The notes: generated from the letters alone by a model not told the origin. DNA of 64,000 nucleotides from Opitutaceae bacterium (GCA_027482185.1 JAIXWF010000013.1:1240001-1304000), one strand, 5' to 3'. Shown: positions 42,425 through 50,315, counted from the stretch's first letter. Numbers and translations are program-made.

Positions 42425-43261
42425 TTAGGCGGGGGACTGCTGCCCGAGGATCGGTTTGGCTGCGGCTTCGACCCGGTCGGCGAGCGCGCGGAGACTGGTG
42501 ACCACGCCCCGAACTTCCTCCGGGTGCTTGGCGAGGAACTGCAGGCGATTCTCCTTCACGAGGAGCTCCTCCGCCCGCGTGAGCGCGCCGCCGATCTCGT
42601 CGCGGGCGAGTTGATACATCTGCTCCTCGTCGGGCGCTTCGGCCGGCGCCTCGGGCTCGGGTGTCCGCTTGCCGCCGAGCTTCGCGGCATCGCGGATGGA
42701 GTGCTTGTCCAGGAGCTCGCCCCAGGTGAGGTCGCCGACAAACTTTTCCGCCGCCGCGACGATCTTCTGCGACGCCGCATCCTTGCCGGTGGGTTCGATG
42801 GCGTGATCCGAACCCGTGAGCGCCAGCACCTCGGGCTTCGCGAGCCGGGCGCTGTCGATGAACGCGGTCGCGGCCCGCATCATCAGGTTGACCTGGTTGT
42901 GCCCGGCGGCGACGTGCTTCTTGAGCCACGGGCCGAACTCACCGTGCTTGAGCGACGCTTTGATGCGCCAGAGGGCGAGGCCGACGAAGATCCGGCGCAG
43001 CACGTTCTCGGATTCGGTCTTGTGGATCAGCGCGAGCTGCGACGCGGTGTGGGCCTGGAATTTGGCCAACACCTTTTTGTCGGTAATGATCGCGCCGCCG
43101 TCGCTCAGCACGACGAGGGCAGATTGATTTTTGGGAGTCTTGGCTTTCGACATGGGAGAGGGGGCAGCCGCGCGATCCGGGCGGCAGACGTGGGCCTTCA
43201 GTCCGCGCGCGGTGAAGTTCTCGCGGCCGCAATTCGGGCAGTTGTGGAGGAGCTCGGTCAT
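42425..43261 (-). CDS. Phage protein with zinc-finger-like N-terminus and DUF3102-like centre
   Basis: 278 codons. The N-terminus CPNCGRENFTARGLKAHVC looks like a C2HC zinc finger. The centre GLALWRIKASLKHGEFGPWLKKH resembles the DUF3102-like regions of phage and plasmid proteins. The C-terminal part is a charged helical stretch (TRAEELLVKENRLQFLAKHPEEVRG). Its position just before the transposase suggests a role in early regulation or replication (inference). ATGA overlap with the upstream HTH gene. Confidence 0.6.
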   Translation of the reverse strand: MTELLHNCPNCGRENFTARGLKAHVCRPDRAAAPSPMSKAKTPKNQSALVVLSDGGAIITDKKVLAKFQAHTASQLALIHKTESENVLRRIFVGLALWRIKASLKHGEFGPWLKKHVAAGHNQVNLMMRAATAFIDSARLAKPEVLALTGSDHAIEPTGKDAASQKIVAAAEKFVGDLTWGELLDKHSIRDAAKLGGKRTPEPEAPAEAPDEEQMYQLARDEIGGALTRAEELLVKENRLQFLAKHPEEVRGVVTSLRALADRVEAAAKPILGQQSPA

Positions 43262-43581
43262 TCGGTTTTGAGGTACTCGTTCAGCTCGCGGACCAGCTCG
43301 CGCAGCACCGGCTTCGGCAGCTTGCGGAGGAGCTCGATGCGCTTCGGCCCGGTCATGCGGGCGACGACGAAGTCGCGGTACGATTCGACCGGCACGCGGT
43401 ACGAACCGCGGCTGGCGTCCTTGCCCTTGCCGTCGATCCCCGGCAGCTCGCCGTCCGTGATGAGGTTGCGGACGTGCTTCTCGTCCCAGCCCAAGCGCTC
43501 AGCGATTTCGGCGGCCGTCAGCGTCGTGCGGCCGGGGAAATCGAGGGACGGGAAAGGGAACTGGAGTTGCTCGTTCGACAT
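43258..43581 (-). CDS. Helix-turn-helix DNA-binding phage protein
   Basis: 107 codons. LTAAEIAERLGWDEKHVRNLITDGELPGIDG is an excisionase/MerR-like winged HTH, and RVPVESYRDFVVARM follows the usual pattern of such domains. Coupled by ATGA to the next gene. It may regulate the early promoter or assist the transposase. Confidence 0.75.
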   Translation of the reverse strand: MSNEQLQFPFPSLDFPGRTTLTAAEIAERLGWDEKHVRNLITDGELPGIDGKGKDASRGSYRVPVESYRDFVVARMTGPKRIELLRKLPKPVLRELVRELNEYLKTE

Positions 43582-43625
43582 GGTTTCGCGTTGTGCGGAT
43601 CGTCGATTCGCTCAGAGGTACGGGG

Positions 43626-44105
43626 ATGAGTCTTCCGCCTCAGAACCCACCAACTCCGAAAGTTCACCCGGCGGTTGAGCACTGGCTGAAGACGGCTGCG
43701 ATTTGCCGAGCGCAGCTGAAGAATTTGCCGCCGCTCGAACGGCCGGCATTGGTCCCCTTGAGTCCAGGCGACGAATGGAAGGAAGGCAGCTACCGTGCAG
43801 CCGTGGAGGCAGAATCCGCTCTGCAAGTCCAAGAAGCTTTCGCGCACTGCAAATCAACAGGGCAATGGCCCACGATGACGCCCACAGCCGCGTTTTTTGT
43901 AGCCGACCGGCTGGAGTGGGCTGCACGCTTCGCAGAGCTACTCGCCATGCCGCCGCATGCTGACGCGGCGACGACAGCTGTACCCACGTTTCCGATGGGC
44001 AGCCGTCGGATCGATATTGTGCTGTGGCTGGCGGTTGATCTCTACGACCGCTACCGGCCGCTGCCGCGGTGGTGCGACCAACGCTCAGGCGACTTGTACC
44101 AATGA
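43626..44105 (+). CDS. Hypothetical protein, inserted in opposite direction within the early region
   Basis: 159 codons from ATG 43626. The product is helical and acidic (PGDEWKEGSYRAAVEAESALQVQEAF, TAAFFVADRLEWAARFAELLAMPP). No family recognised. It faces against the early operon between the HTH gene and the small genes next to ner, which would block a single early transcript. Either it is a moron-like insertion with its own promoter or the strand is wrong; the opposite strand is open too but low in quality. Confidence 0.45.
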   Translation: MSLPPQNPPTPKVHPAVEHWLKTAAICRAQLKNLPPLERPALVPLSPGDEWKEGSYRAAVEAESALQVQEAFAHCKSTGQWPTMTPTAAFFVADRLEWAARFAELLAMPPHADAATTAVPTFPMGSRRIDIVLWLAVDLYDRYRPLPRWCDQRSGDLYQ

Positions 44106-44117
44106 GGGCCACGGGCT

Positions 44118-44333
44118 TCATCCGCGCGCCCTCCGTTTGAAGTTCAGGACGAGTTGCTCGTGGCGCTCCTCGTGCGCGGAAAGCTCGGCCGCCATTTCAT
44201 TGAGCTCGGCCCGCAGCTTCTCGGTCGGCGCGATCTCAGCCAAAGCCTCAGCGAGGACGATTCGCTGGCGAAGGGGTTCTTCGCCCATGCGCTCCAGGAC
44301 GTACCGAACTACGGTGAGTGCCGGCTTAGACAT
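44118..44333 (-). CDS. Hypothetical small early protein
   Basis: 71 codons beginning MSKPALTVVRYVLERMGEEP. Mostly helical with a leucine/glutamate-rich middle (KLRAELNEMAAELSAHEERHEQL) suggesting a coiled coil. It overlaps the ner-like gene by 8 bases. No family recognised. Confidence 0.55.
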   Translation of the reverse strand: MSKPALTVVRYVLERMGEEPLRQRIVLAEALAEIAPTEKLRAELNEMAAELSAHEERHEQLVLNFKRRARG

Positions 44334-44535
44334 GGCGAAGCGCCTCCTCCGCCAGATGTGCCTCGGCGACTGCCTTGCGCACTTTCGCGTGGCGCCCCGG
44401 ACGGTTGCCCGAGAGCACCGCGTAGAGGGTTTTGTCACTGACCCCGTGTTTCTGCGCCAGCTTGGGAACGCTCAGCTTCCTGAGCTTGAGCGCGGCGAGG
44501 ATTCGGTGGGTCGGCTTTGCGGTTGACTGCGGCAC
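44326..44535 (-). CDS. Ner-like early regulator
   Basis: 69 codons from GTG. The sequence ILAALKLRKLSVPKLAQKHGVSDKTLYAVLSGNRPG has the Ner/Nlp-type helix-turn-helix layout, and the small size and first position in the leftward early operon match Mu ner, which represses early transcription and the repressor gene. The start lies 18 bases from the palindromic operator at 44553-44569. GTG is chosen because no ATG fits; an ATG further upstream would cross the operator. Confidence 0.65.
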   Translation of the reverse strand: MPQSTAKPTHRILAALKLRKLSVPKLAQKHGVSDKTLYAVLSGNRPGRHAKVRKAVAEAHLAEEALRHV

Positions 44536-44552
44536 GGGGAATTTAGAGGTTC

Positions 44553-44569
44553 TGTAGAAGACTTCTACA
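44553..44569. promoter_or_regulatory. Immunity-region operator between ner-like and repressor genes
   Basis: TGTAGAAG-A-CTTCTACA is a perfect 8+8 palindrome around one base, in the 47-base gap between two divergent regulators. A further half-site, ACTTCTGT, lies at 44572-44579, beside the repressor start. It is the obvious binding site for the repressor and/or Ner. Confidence 0.7.
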
Positions 44570-44582
44570 AAACTTCTGTCTC

Positions 44583-45242
44583 GTGCAAGCCGAAAATGCA
44601 GAATTTCTAACTGCGTTTGCATTCCGCCTGAATGCACGCGCCGAGATGTGCGGCCTCTCCCAAGCCGAGATCGCGTCGCGCCTAGGGATCAAGCCGCCGC
44701 GCGTGAACCACTGGTTCAAGGGGAACAACTTTCCCCGCTCGAGAGAACGCGCGGAGCTGGCGAAGCTGCTCGGCTGCCGTTCCGGATGGTTGTTTGAGGG
44801 CGAAGGTTCCCCCGAAGGAAATACAGAAAAGCTGGATATTCCCGATGAAGGTCTGGCGGTCCGCTCCGTTCCTCTCGTTTCCTGGGCGCATGCCGGATCG
44901 GCTGCGACCTACGAAGAGCTGCCGAAGCATTGGCGCGGGAGTGTTTCGAGTATGAGCCGGGATCGCCGGGCTTTTGCTGTTGCTGTTGAAGGCGACAGCA
45001 TGGAGCCGAAATTTCTGCCGGGCGATAGGATCGTTTTGGAGCCGAGCAATCCGCCGTGCAACGGGAAGCCTGTCGTCGCCAAGTTCGCGCACGACGAATC
45101 GGTCCAGCTTCGAATCTACTTCAAGCTTCCCAGCGGCCGAATTCGTCTCGCTCCGATCAACCCGATTTACCCTACCCTCGAACACAAGGCATCCGATTTT
45201 GCCTGGATATTTCCGGTAGCCGAGCTCAACAGGGCCATTTAG
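44583..45242 (+). CDS. Phage repressor, XRE HTH plus S24 peptidase-like domain
   Basis: 219 codons from GTG. The HTH (MCGLSQAEIASRLGIKPPRVNHWFKG, about 22-47) is of the XRE/cI type. The C-terminal part is a LexA/cI-like S24 domain: an Ala-Gly pair at 104-105 (SWAHAGSA) where self-cleavage would occur and the nucleophile S139 in VEGDSMEPKFLPGDRI. In the region of the usual catalytic Lys (TVKR in relatives) the sequence is SVQLR, which suggests Arg177 instead. It maintains lysogeny by binding the adjacent operator. Mu's own repressor lacks this domain, so this is more lambda-like. Confidence 0.85.
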   Translation: MQAENAEFLTAFAFRLNARAEMCGLSQAEIASRLGIKPPRVNHWFKGNNFPRSRERAELAKLLGCRSGWLFEGEGSPEGNTEKLDIPDEGLAVRSVPLVSWAHAGSAATYEELPKHWRGSVSSMSRDRRAFAVAVEGDSMEPKFLPGDRIVLEPSNPPCNGKPVVAKFAHDESVQLRIYFKLPSGRIRLAPINPIYPTLEHKASDFAWIFPVAELNRAI

Positions 45243-45289
45243 TAGTGCGAATTCGGATACAATCGGAGCTGCGCCAAACCTCCCCAGAC

Positions 45290-45523
45290 ATGAAAAAGAC
45301 TGCACCGGCCCTCGTTCGTTGCTGCGCCTGCGGACGGGACATTTCCGAACACGCAGAGACCTGTCCAAATTGTGGCCAGCCCCACGGCGTCGCCGCGGGC
45401 TTGGCCGGCAAGCGTCCTCTCACCAAGAGCGAAAAGTACGCCATCGCTTTGGCGACCGCTACACTTGGCGGCGTGCTCATTTACTACGCTGCGACAGGGG
45501 AGATTCAGCGTTGGTTGACCTAG
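45290..45523 (+). CDS. Small zinc-ribbon membrane protein
   Basis: 77 codons. CCACGRDISEHAETCPNCGQPHG is a four-cysteine zinc ribbon of the double-zinc-ribbon type, followed by a single membrane helix (KYAIALATATLGGVLIYYA). It follows the repressor on the same strand and may be a lysogenic-conversion gene (inference). Confidence 0.7.
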   Translation: MKKTAPALVRCCACGRDISEHAETCPNCGQPHGVAAGLAGKRPLTKSEKYAIALATATLGGVLIYYAATGEIQRWLT

Positions 45524-45604
45524 GCCAGCTCGGCGTTGTTCTCCCGACCGCCCGGTTGCACCAGCTGCACCGGGCCGCTTGTTTTTCCGGGTCTCGGGGC
45601 CGTC

Positions 45605-45629
45605 CAAATTTCCTCAATGAGGAAATTTG
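45605..45629. promoter_or_regulatory. Perfect 12-bp inverted repeat before the late operon
   Basis: CAAATTTCCTCA and TGAGGAAATTTG form a perfect palindrome around one A. Outer arms GCCGTCC (45599-45605) and GGACGGC (45636-45642) add a further inverted pair. It sits in the 175-base gap between the zinc-ribbon gene and the late genes, 70 bases before the first late start. No T-run follows, so an activator or repressor site for late transcription is more likely than a terminator. Confidence 0.6.
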
Positions 45630-45698
45630 AGGAACGGACGGCATAGGCGGGTTGGGCGGGGTGACCTCCACATAGCCGCCTGATATTGTCGGGGCACT

Positions 45699-45935
45699 GT
45701 GCCGCGCCCGACTCCGCTTCTCGGCTTCAAAGCACCCTTCGTCAAGGGCGGAGAAATTGTCGTGCCCGTCCTGGTCGGTTCCGGCGATTGGGCCGAGCTC
45801 GTCGCCACGCCGCGCACCTGGAGCGGCATCGCCCAGGGCTTGGCCGCGTTGGGCGTGCCCGCCCCGACCGCGGCACCGTGCCGCCCGGTTTGCGTGCGCG
45901 TGCCGCACCCGAAACCCGCGCAACCGCAGGGCTGA
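45699..45935 (+). CDS. Hypothetical small protein, first late gene
   Basis: 78 codons from GTG. The product PTPLLGFKAPFVKGGEIVVP begins with a beta-like segment and continues VLVGSGDWAELVATPRTWSGIAQGLAALG. No family recognised. It ends 12 bases before the next gene. The GTG start is the only reasonable one in the frame. Confidence 0.5.
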   Translation: MPRPTPLLGFKAPFVKGGEIVVPVLVGSGDWAELVATPRTWSGIAQGLAALGVPAPTAAPCRPVCVRVPHPKPAQPQG

Positions 45936-45947
45936 TCCTTTCCCGCC

Positions 45948-46388
45948 ATGAACCAAACTCGCATCCTCCGCCCGTTCCTGTTCCTCGCCGCGTGCTTCAC
46001 GCTCTGCCTCGCCGCCGTTTTCTTTGCCAGCACCGCCTCCGGGCAGACCGCCGACCAATCCGCTGCCATCGGCACCGCCGCCCTCGAAACCGCCGGCACC
46101 GTCGCGCAGCCGTTCATCGTCGGCTTCGCCGCGAAGTACCCGTGGCTGGTCACCGTGCTCGCGGTGGTCGCCACGCTGCGCTTGGTCTTCAAGCCGATCA
46201 TGTCGGCGGCCGCCGTGTACGTGAAGTCGACGGCGAGCCCGGATGACGACGCGTTGCTCGAACGCGTCGAGCACAGCCGGGCCTTCAAGGTCGCCGCGTG
46301 GCTCCTGGACTACCTGGGCTCGATCAAGGTCGGCCCGCAACTGGCGCCGGTGCAACCCGCCCCGAAGCCGCAGCCGGCCGCCGAGTGA
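45948..46388 (+). CDS. Membrane protein with signal peptide, holin-like position
   Basis: 146 codons. A signal peptide-like N-terminus (FLFLAACFTLCLAAVFFASTASG) is followed by a second hydrophobic helix (YPWLVTVLAVVATLRLVFKPI) and a proline/alanine-rich tail. Placed ahead of a nested pair that looks like spanins, it may be part of a lysis cassette. No clear holin family match. Confidence 0.55.
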   Translation: MNQTRILRPFLFLAACFTLCLAAVFFASTASGQTADQSAAIGTAALETAGTVAQPFIVGFAAKYPWLVTVLAVVATLRLVFKPIMSAAAVYVKSTASPDDDALLERVEHSRAFKVAAWLLDYLGSIKVGPQLAPVQPAPKPQPAAE

Positions 46389-46633
46389 GCCTCGCCGCGC
46401 TCGCCTCCGCGTTGGTCACGATTGCCAAGGCGCTACCCGCCCTGGCTGCGCTCTCGGACCATTTCGCGGCGGCATGGCGCGAACACCGCCGCACCGCCGC
46501 CCATGGCCGCATCGATCAGGCCGTCGCCGAAGCGCAGCGCGCTCCTTGGGAGTGCCCTGCTGCTTGTCCTCACCGGCTGCACCGCTCCGGGCCGGAGTCC
46601 GAGCCAGATCGACCGGCTCCTCAATCACCCTGA
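46385..46633 (+). CDS. Small late protein overlapping a lipoprotein gene (i-spanin-like position)
   Basis: 82 codons from a GTG that overlaps the upstream stop (GTGA). A hydrophobic N-terminal segment (LAALASALVTIAKALPALAAL) is followed by a basic helical part and a low-complexity end. The second half overlaps the following lipoprotein gene in another frame, the layout of Rz/Rz1 pairs. It is shorter than known i-spanins, so the role is uncertain. Confidence 0.4.
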   Translation: MSLAALASALVTIAKALPALAALSDHFAAAWREHRRTAAHGRIDQAVAEAQRAPWECPAACPHRLHRSGPESEPDRPAPQSP

Positions 46634-46718
46634 ATTCCGCGCCGCGGCGCAAAGCGCGCCCGCCTTCACCAACGACGCCCTCAAGACCATCGCCGATCTC
46701 GAAGCCCGCCGCCCATGA
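46503..46718 (+). CDS. Small lipoprotein nested in another frame (o-spanin-like)
   Basis: 71 codons. The N-terminus SALLGSALLLVLTGC is a lipoprotein signal with lipobox LTGC; the mature part (QIDRLLNHPEFRAAAQSAP) is short and helical. Its first 131 bases overlap the upstream gene in a different frame. Small size, lipobox and overlap fit Rz1-type o-spanins. Start chosen at the ATG that leaves the signal peptide intact. Confidence 0.5.
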   Translation: MAASIRPSPKRSALLGSALLLVLTGCTAPGRSPSQIDRLLNHPEFRAAAQSAPAFTNDALKTIADLEARRP

Positions 46719-47137
46719 CGCTAATCCCCATGCTCGCCCAGCTGCCTGATCCGAAGTCCGCCGAGTCCATCGGCTGGGTGCTGATCGTCATCGTGGCTAT
46801 CATCGCCGGCATCAACCAGGCGATGCGGCTCTTCCGCTCATTCAAGGAGAGCCCGCCGCCGCACCAGACCTACGCGACGAAGGAACAACACCGGGAGCTG
46901 GAGCTCAAGCTCGACGCCGAGCTGGGCCGCGAACGCTCGGCCCGCAAACGGATCCACGAGGAAATCGCCGCGCTGCAGGCCAACGTGGCGGCCATCAAAG
47001 TCGCGACCGACAGCCAGGCCACGGACACGGCCGAACTCAAGGAGAGGGTGGCGGAGATCAACTCGCGGATCGACACGATGCCGCAGCGGATCGTGTCCCT
47101 GCTTCGCGAAACGCAGCAGCTCCACCAGGCGAAATGA
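46715..47137 (+). CDS. Membrane-anchored coiled-coil protein
   Basis: 140 codons. An N-terminal membrane helix (IGWVLIVIVAIIAGINQAM) precedes a long coiled coil (EQHRELELKLDAELGRERSARKRIHEEIAAL, ELKERVAEINSRIDTM). This layout resembles i-spanin or Mu-phage proteins located between lysis and terminase genes; it could be the true partner of the upstream lipoprotein. ATGA overlaps on both sides. Confidence 0.65.
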   Translation: MTLIPMLAQLPDPKSAESIGWVLIVIVAIIAGINQAMRLFRSFKESPPPHQTYATKEQHRELELKLDAELGRERSARKRIHEEIAALQANVAAIKVATDSQATDTAELKERVAEINSRIDTMPQRIVSLLRETQQLHQAK

Positions 47138-47385
47138 CGACGCTGCACATCGACACGTTGCTCGCGCTCAACGCGGCCGGCGACCAGGGCCTGCCGGTCG
47201 ATACGATCCTCGCGGATCTTCGCCGGGGCCGGCACCGCCAGCTCGCGTTGCCCGAGGCCGAGCGGATGCTGCGCGATCTTGCGGACCGCACGTTTGCGAC
47301 CGCCTACGACACCGAGCTCGGCGCCCGGCGCTGGCGGATCACCGCGCGCGGCAAGTCCGCGCTGCACGAGGAGGGCCTCGGATGA
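47134..47385 (+). CDS. Winged-helix-like small late protein
   Basis: 83 codons. DTLLALNAAGDQGLPVDTILADLRRG and ERMLRDLADRTFATAYDTELGARRWRITARGKSALHE have the layout of a small winged helix seen ahead of gp27-like terminase genes in Mu relatives. ATGA overlaps with both neighbours. Confidence 0.65.
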   Translation: MTTLHIDTLLALNAAGDQGLPVDTILADLRRGRHRQLALPEAERMLRDLADRTFATAYDTELGARRWRITARGKSALHEEGLG

Positions 47386-47624
47386 CGTCCCGGCCCGCCC
47401 AATCCATTTCCACGGCAATCGCGGCAACGGGAGACACACGCCTCGGAACGAAGCCCCGCTCCATTGCCCGCCGTGGATTCCCTCGCGCCACGCGCGCTCA
47501 CCACCCGGCCGGTGTCCTCACGGCCCCGGATTCGCCATCTGGTCCGGCAAGCGATGCGGCGAGTTGTAGCGACAAAGCTGCCGGCCGGGTGCAAGCGCGC
47601 GGCGCCGTCACGCCCCATGTATGA
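47382..47624 (+). CDS. Hypothetical small late protein
   Basis: 80 codons of low-complexity, basic and serine/alanine-rich sequence. No family. It is supported only by ATGA overlaps at both ends, which fit the coupling of all other late genes; without it a 235-base hole would interrupt the operon. Confidence 0.45.
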   Translation: MTSRPAQSISTAIAATGDTRLGTKPRSIARRGFPRATRAHHPAGVLTAPDSPSGPASDAASCSDKAAGRVQARGAVTPHV

Positions 47625-48172
47625 GCAACCGGAAAACACGCGGAGACTCGAAGCTCGATGCGCTGCAGCCGGCGCAACAGGAGCAGCTGGCCGAGTGGCT
47701 GACGGTCGAGAATATCACGTACGCCGAAGCCCGCGCGCGCTGCGCGGATCAGTTCGGGGTGTCCACCTCGCTCTCCGCCTTGCAGGCCTTCTATGCGCGC
47801 TTTGCGGCGCCGTGGAAGTACACGCGGGCGCGGGGCGAAGCGGAGACGTTTGCGCAGCTGATGGAGGGCCAGTTCGACGCGGCCACGATCAAGAGGGCGA
47901 AGCAGCTCGCGTTCGACGCCCTGGCGAATCCGAAGCCGGATCTGAACAGCGCGCAGACGCTGCTCAAGATCGTCGGCGAGTCGGCGAAGCTCTCGCTCCA
48001 GGAGCGCAAGCTTTTGCTCGATGCGGAGAAGTTCCGGCAGATGGTGAAGAGCGAGGCGGAGAAGGGCCTCGATGCGCTGCACGCGGAGCTGGCGCACGAT
48101 CCGGTGGCGCTCGCGCTCTTCGAGCAGATGCGCGCCCGCGTGATGGCGACTTTGGAGGCGAAGTCGAAGTGA
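47621..48172 (+). CDS. Terminase small subunit-like (DUF3486/Mu gp27 type)
   Basis: 183 codons. RGDSKLDALQPAQQEQLAEWL followed by ITYAEARARCADQFGVSTSLSALQAFYARF matches the two-helix HTH layout of Mu gp27-like proteins that bind phage DNA for packaging. The C-terminal half is a coiled coil. The stop overlaps the large terminase GTG (GTGA). Confidence 0.75.
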   Translation: MSNRKTRGDSKLDALQPAQQEQLAEWLTVENITYAEARARCADQFGVSTSLSALQAFYARFAAPWKYTRARGEAETFAQLMEGQFDAATIKRAKQLAFDALANPKPDLNSAQTLLKIVGESAKLSLQERKLLLDAEKFRQMVKSEAEKGLDALHAELAHDPVALALFEQMRARVMATLEAKSK

Positions 48173-50313
48173 GAACCGCCTTCGGCAAACTTTCGGCCAA
48201 GATCACGCCGCCGCCCGCGGTGAACGCTCCGCGCGTGACGACCTTTCGCCAGTTCCTCCTGGAGGTGGCCCGCGTGCGCGTACAGAGCGGGGCCGGTGCC
48301 GGCACCTACGTGCCTTACACCTTCCGCGGCCGCGCCGCGCTGGAGGAGGTTGTGCGGCTGATCGATCACGTGCTCGGATCGGAAACCGGCGAGCCGTTGA
48401 AGGATGCCCGACTCGGCCTCGCCGGCGGCGCGCAGTTCGGGAAGACCACGCTCGAGCTGAATCTCGCGGCCTACGTCGCCTCGTGCCGGTTCCTGAATCC
48501 GATTGTTTTCCTGCCCGACGACAAACTCGCCGACGAGATCGTCGACGCGAAGTTCCGTCCCGATGTCCTCGACCAGATTCCGTGGCTCGCGGAAATGACG
48601 AAGGTCGGTCGCGCCGTGAACGAGTCCGGCAAAGCGGTCAACACCAAGGGCGCGTTCCTCGTGACCGATGGTCGGCGCAAAGCAGTCGGGATGTTCCGCG
48701 GCTTGCAGAAGCCGCCGACCACGTTCACCGCCGACATCGTCATCGAGGACGAGAAGGACGACATCAAGCGGGCGAATTCGAAGTTCGTCTCGGGCCGCAT
48801 GACGGCGTCGGCGCTGCGGTTCCACCTGGAGGTCGGCACGCAGCGCATCCATGGCGCCGGCCAGAACTTGGTTTGGAAGAACGGCAGTCAGGGCGTCGTG
48901 CTGCTCGCCTCGTCCTCGGTCTGGAAAACCTTCGACCGCGCCGCGTACCTCCGCACGGCCCACGGGCACACGCACGTCGAATCCGTGCCGCCCGGATTCC
49001 TGAACCCGGAGGAGGCGTGGCCGCAGATTTGCCGCTGCGCCGTCACGGGCACGCCGCGGCCCGACGATCCGAAACTGGGCTTCGAAGGCGACTTTCGCCG
49101 CGAAGGCTCGCCCGAGGTCGTCGCCACCTTCGAGCCCGGCGGCCGGTACTACTACGCCGATCCGGCGACCGGCGAACCGCTCGATTGCGAACGCCCGCTC
49201 TGGCACCACCGCGTGCCGGCCATGCTCGCGCAGCGGAAATACACCGTCCGTTTCGCGCAGATCGGCACGCCCGCTATCGACCTCGCGCAGATCGTCGCCC
49301 ACTGGACGCGCGCCGTCGGCGACAACGAGGAAATGGTAACCTTCCGCTGCGACCGGCAGGCCCTGCCCAAGAGCGCCGCGCAGGCGTTGACGCCAGAGAT
49401 CCTCGCCCGCTCGCGGGCCGCCGGCGGGTTCTACTTCGGCGAGGGCCGGGCCGATGTGCCGCGGTTCGCGGGCCTCGATATGGGCGACCGCTGCTGGTAC
49501 GTGTGCCGCGAGACCGCGAGCGCGGCCGACAAGCGGATCGTGAACGCCGCCCAAATCGCCATCGGCGACGTCGTCGGTCGGGTGCTCGGCCTCTGCAAGG
49601 CCGACCGCGTCGGCACGCTCTTCATCGACGAGCGCCCTGCGGTCAGCGAAGCGCGCACCCTCGCACTGGCACTGAACGGCCTGGGCGAGCTCACCGCGTG
49701 GCCGACCATCGACTGGAAAAACCGCGACACGTACATGGCCTTGCCGGGCGGGCTCGTCTGGGACGGCCGCAATCAGAAATGGCTCAACCTGCGGTGCGCG
49801 GTCGTCCGCTTCACGAAGAACCAGCTGGGCGCGGGCATCGAGCAGGGTGCCGCCGAGTTCCAGGAGAACGGCATCACGAAGTTCGTCCCGGTGGTGGCGT
49901 GCAATCGTTTCGAAACCATCGACCGCGTCGTGCGCGAGTTCCTCACGCCGGCGGAGAATGTCGTTGAGATTGTGCGCGGTGCCGACGGCCGGAATGCGGT
50001 GCGGACCGATCCGGCGATGCGTCTGCCGCTGAAGGCCGCCGGAGCGCCGCGGATTCTCGAAGCGGTGGAGGCGCACTTCCTAGCCGGTTCGCAGCGCGTG
50101 AAGGACGACAAGACGAACGAACTCGGCGAATACATCGACGGGGTCGACAACCACCTTCTCTTTGCGAACGGCTACAGTGCCCTCGCCGAAACCATCGGCG
50201 GCACCGCCCGCGCCGTGCCGTTCAACTACGAGCGGATCGAGCGGCGCGAGGACCGCAACCGCCTTGTCCCGACCGCCGGCGACTACCTCGCCTCGGGCGG
50301 CATCTACCTCTGA
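48169..50313 (+). CDS. Phage terminase large subunit
   Basis: A 714-residue packaging ATPase from GTG in GTGA. Walker A-like GGAQFGKT lies at 86-93 and Walker B IVIEDE at 190-195; the GxQxGKT form is typical of GpA/Mu-like packaging motors. The C-terminal nuclease-type part includes FAGLDMGDRCWYVC and VGTLFIDERPAVSEAR, supplying the acidic residues. It drives DNA into proheads. The frame is open 705 bases upstream, but that region is covered by three other genes. Confidence 0.85.
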   Translation: MRTAFGKLSAKITPPPAVNAPRVTTFRQFLLEVARVRVQSGAGAGTYVPYTFRGRAALEEVVRLIDHVLGSETGEPLKDARLGLAGGAQFGKTTLELNLAAYVASCRFLNPIVFLPDDKLADEIVDAKFRPDVLDQIPWLAEMTKVGRAVNESGKAVNTKGAFLVTDGRRKAVGMFRGLQKPPTTFTADIVIEDEKDDIKRANSKFVSGRMTASALRFHLEVGTQRIHGAGQNLVWKNGSQGVVLLASSSVWKTFDRAAYLRTAHGHTHVESVPPGFLNPEEAWPQICRCAVTGTPRPDDPKLGFEGDFRREGSPEVVATFEPGGRYYYADPATGEPLDCERPLWHHRVPAMLAQRKYTVRFAQIGTPAIDLAQIVAHWTRAVGDNEEMVTFRCDRQALPKSAAQALTPEILARSRAAGGFYFGEGRADVPRFAGLDMGDRCWYVCRETASAADKRIVNAAQIAIGDVVGRVLGLCKADRVGTLFIDERPAVSEARTLALALNGLGELTAWPTIDWKNRDTYMALPGGLVWDGRNQKWLNLRCAVVRFTKNQLGAGIEQGAAEFQENGITKFVPVVACNRFETIDRVVREFLTPAENVVEIVRGADGRNAVRTDPAMRLPLKAAGAPRILEAVEAHFLAGSQRVKDDKTNELGEYIDGVDNHLLFANGYSALAETIGGTARAVPFNYERIERREDRNRLVPTAGDYLASGGIYL

Positions 50314-50315
50314 CC

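Noticed and set aside
43612-44121. A 169-codon minus-strand frame
   Set aside because: It overlaps the + strand frame at 43626, and its product is rich in Ser, Arg and Pro with no domain-like part; the + frame looks more like a protein.
45605-45629. The palindrome before the late genes as a rho-independent terminator
   Set aside because: The stem is AT-rich and symmetrical and is not followed by a T-run, so a protein-binding site is more likely.
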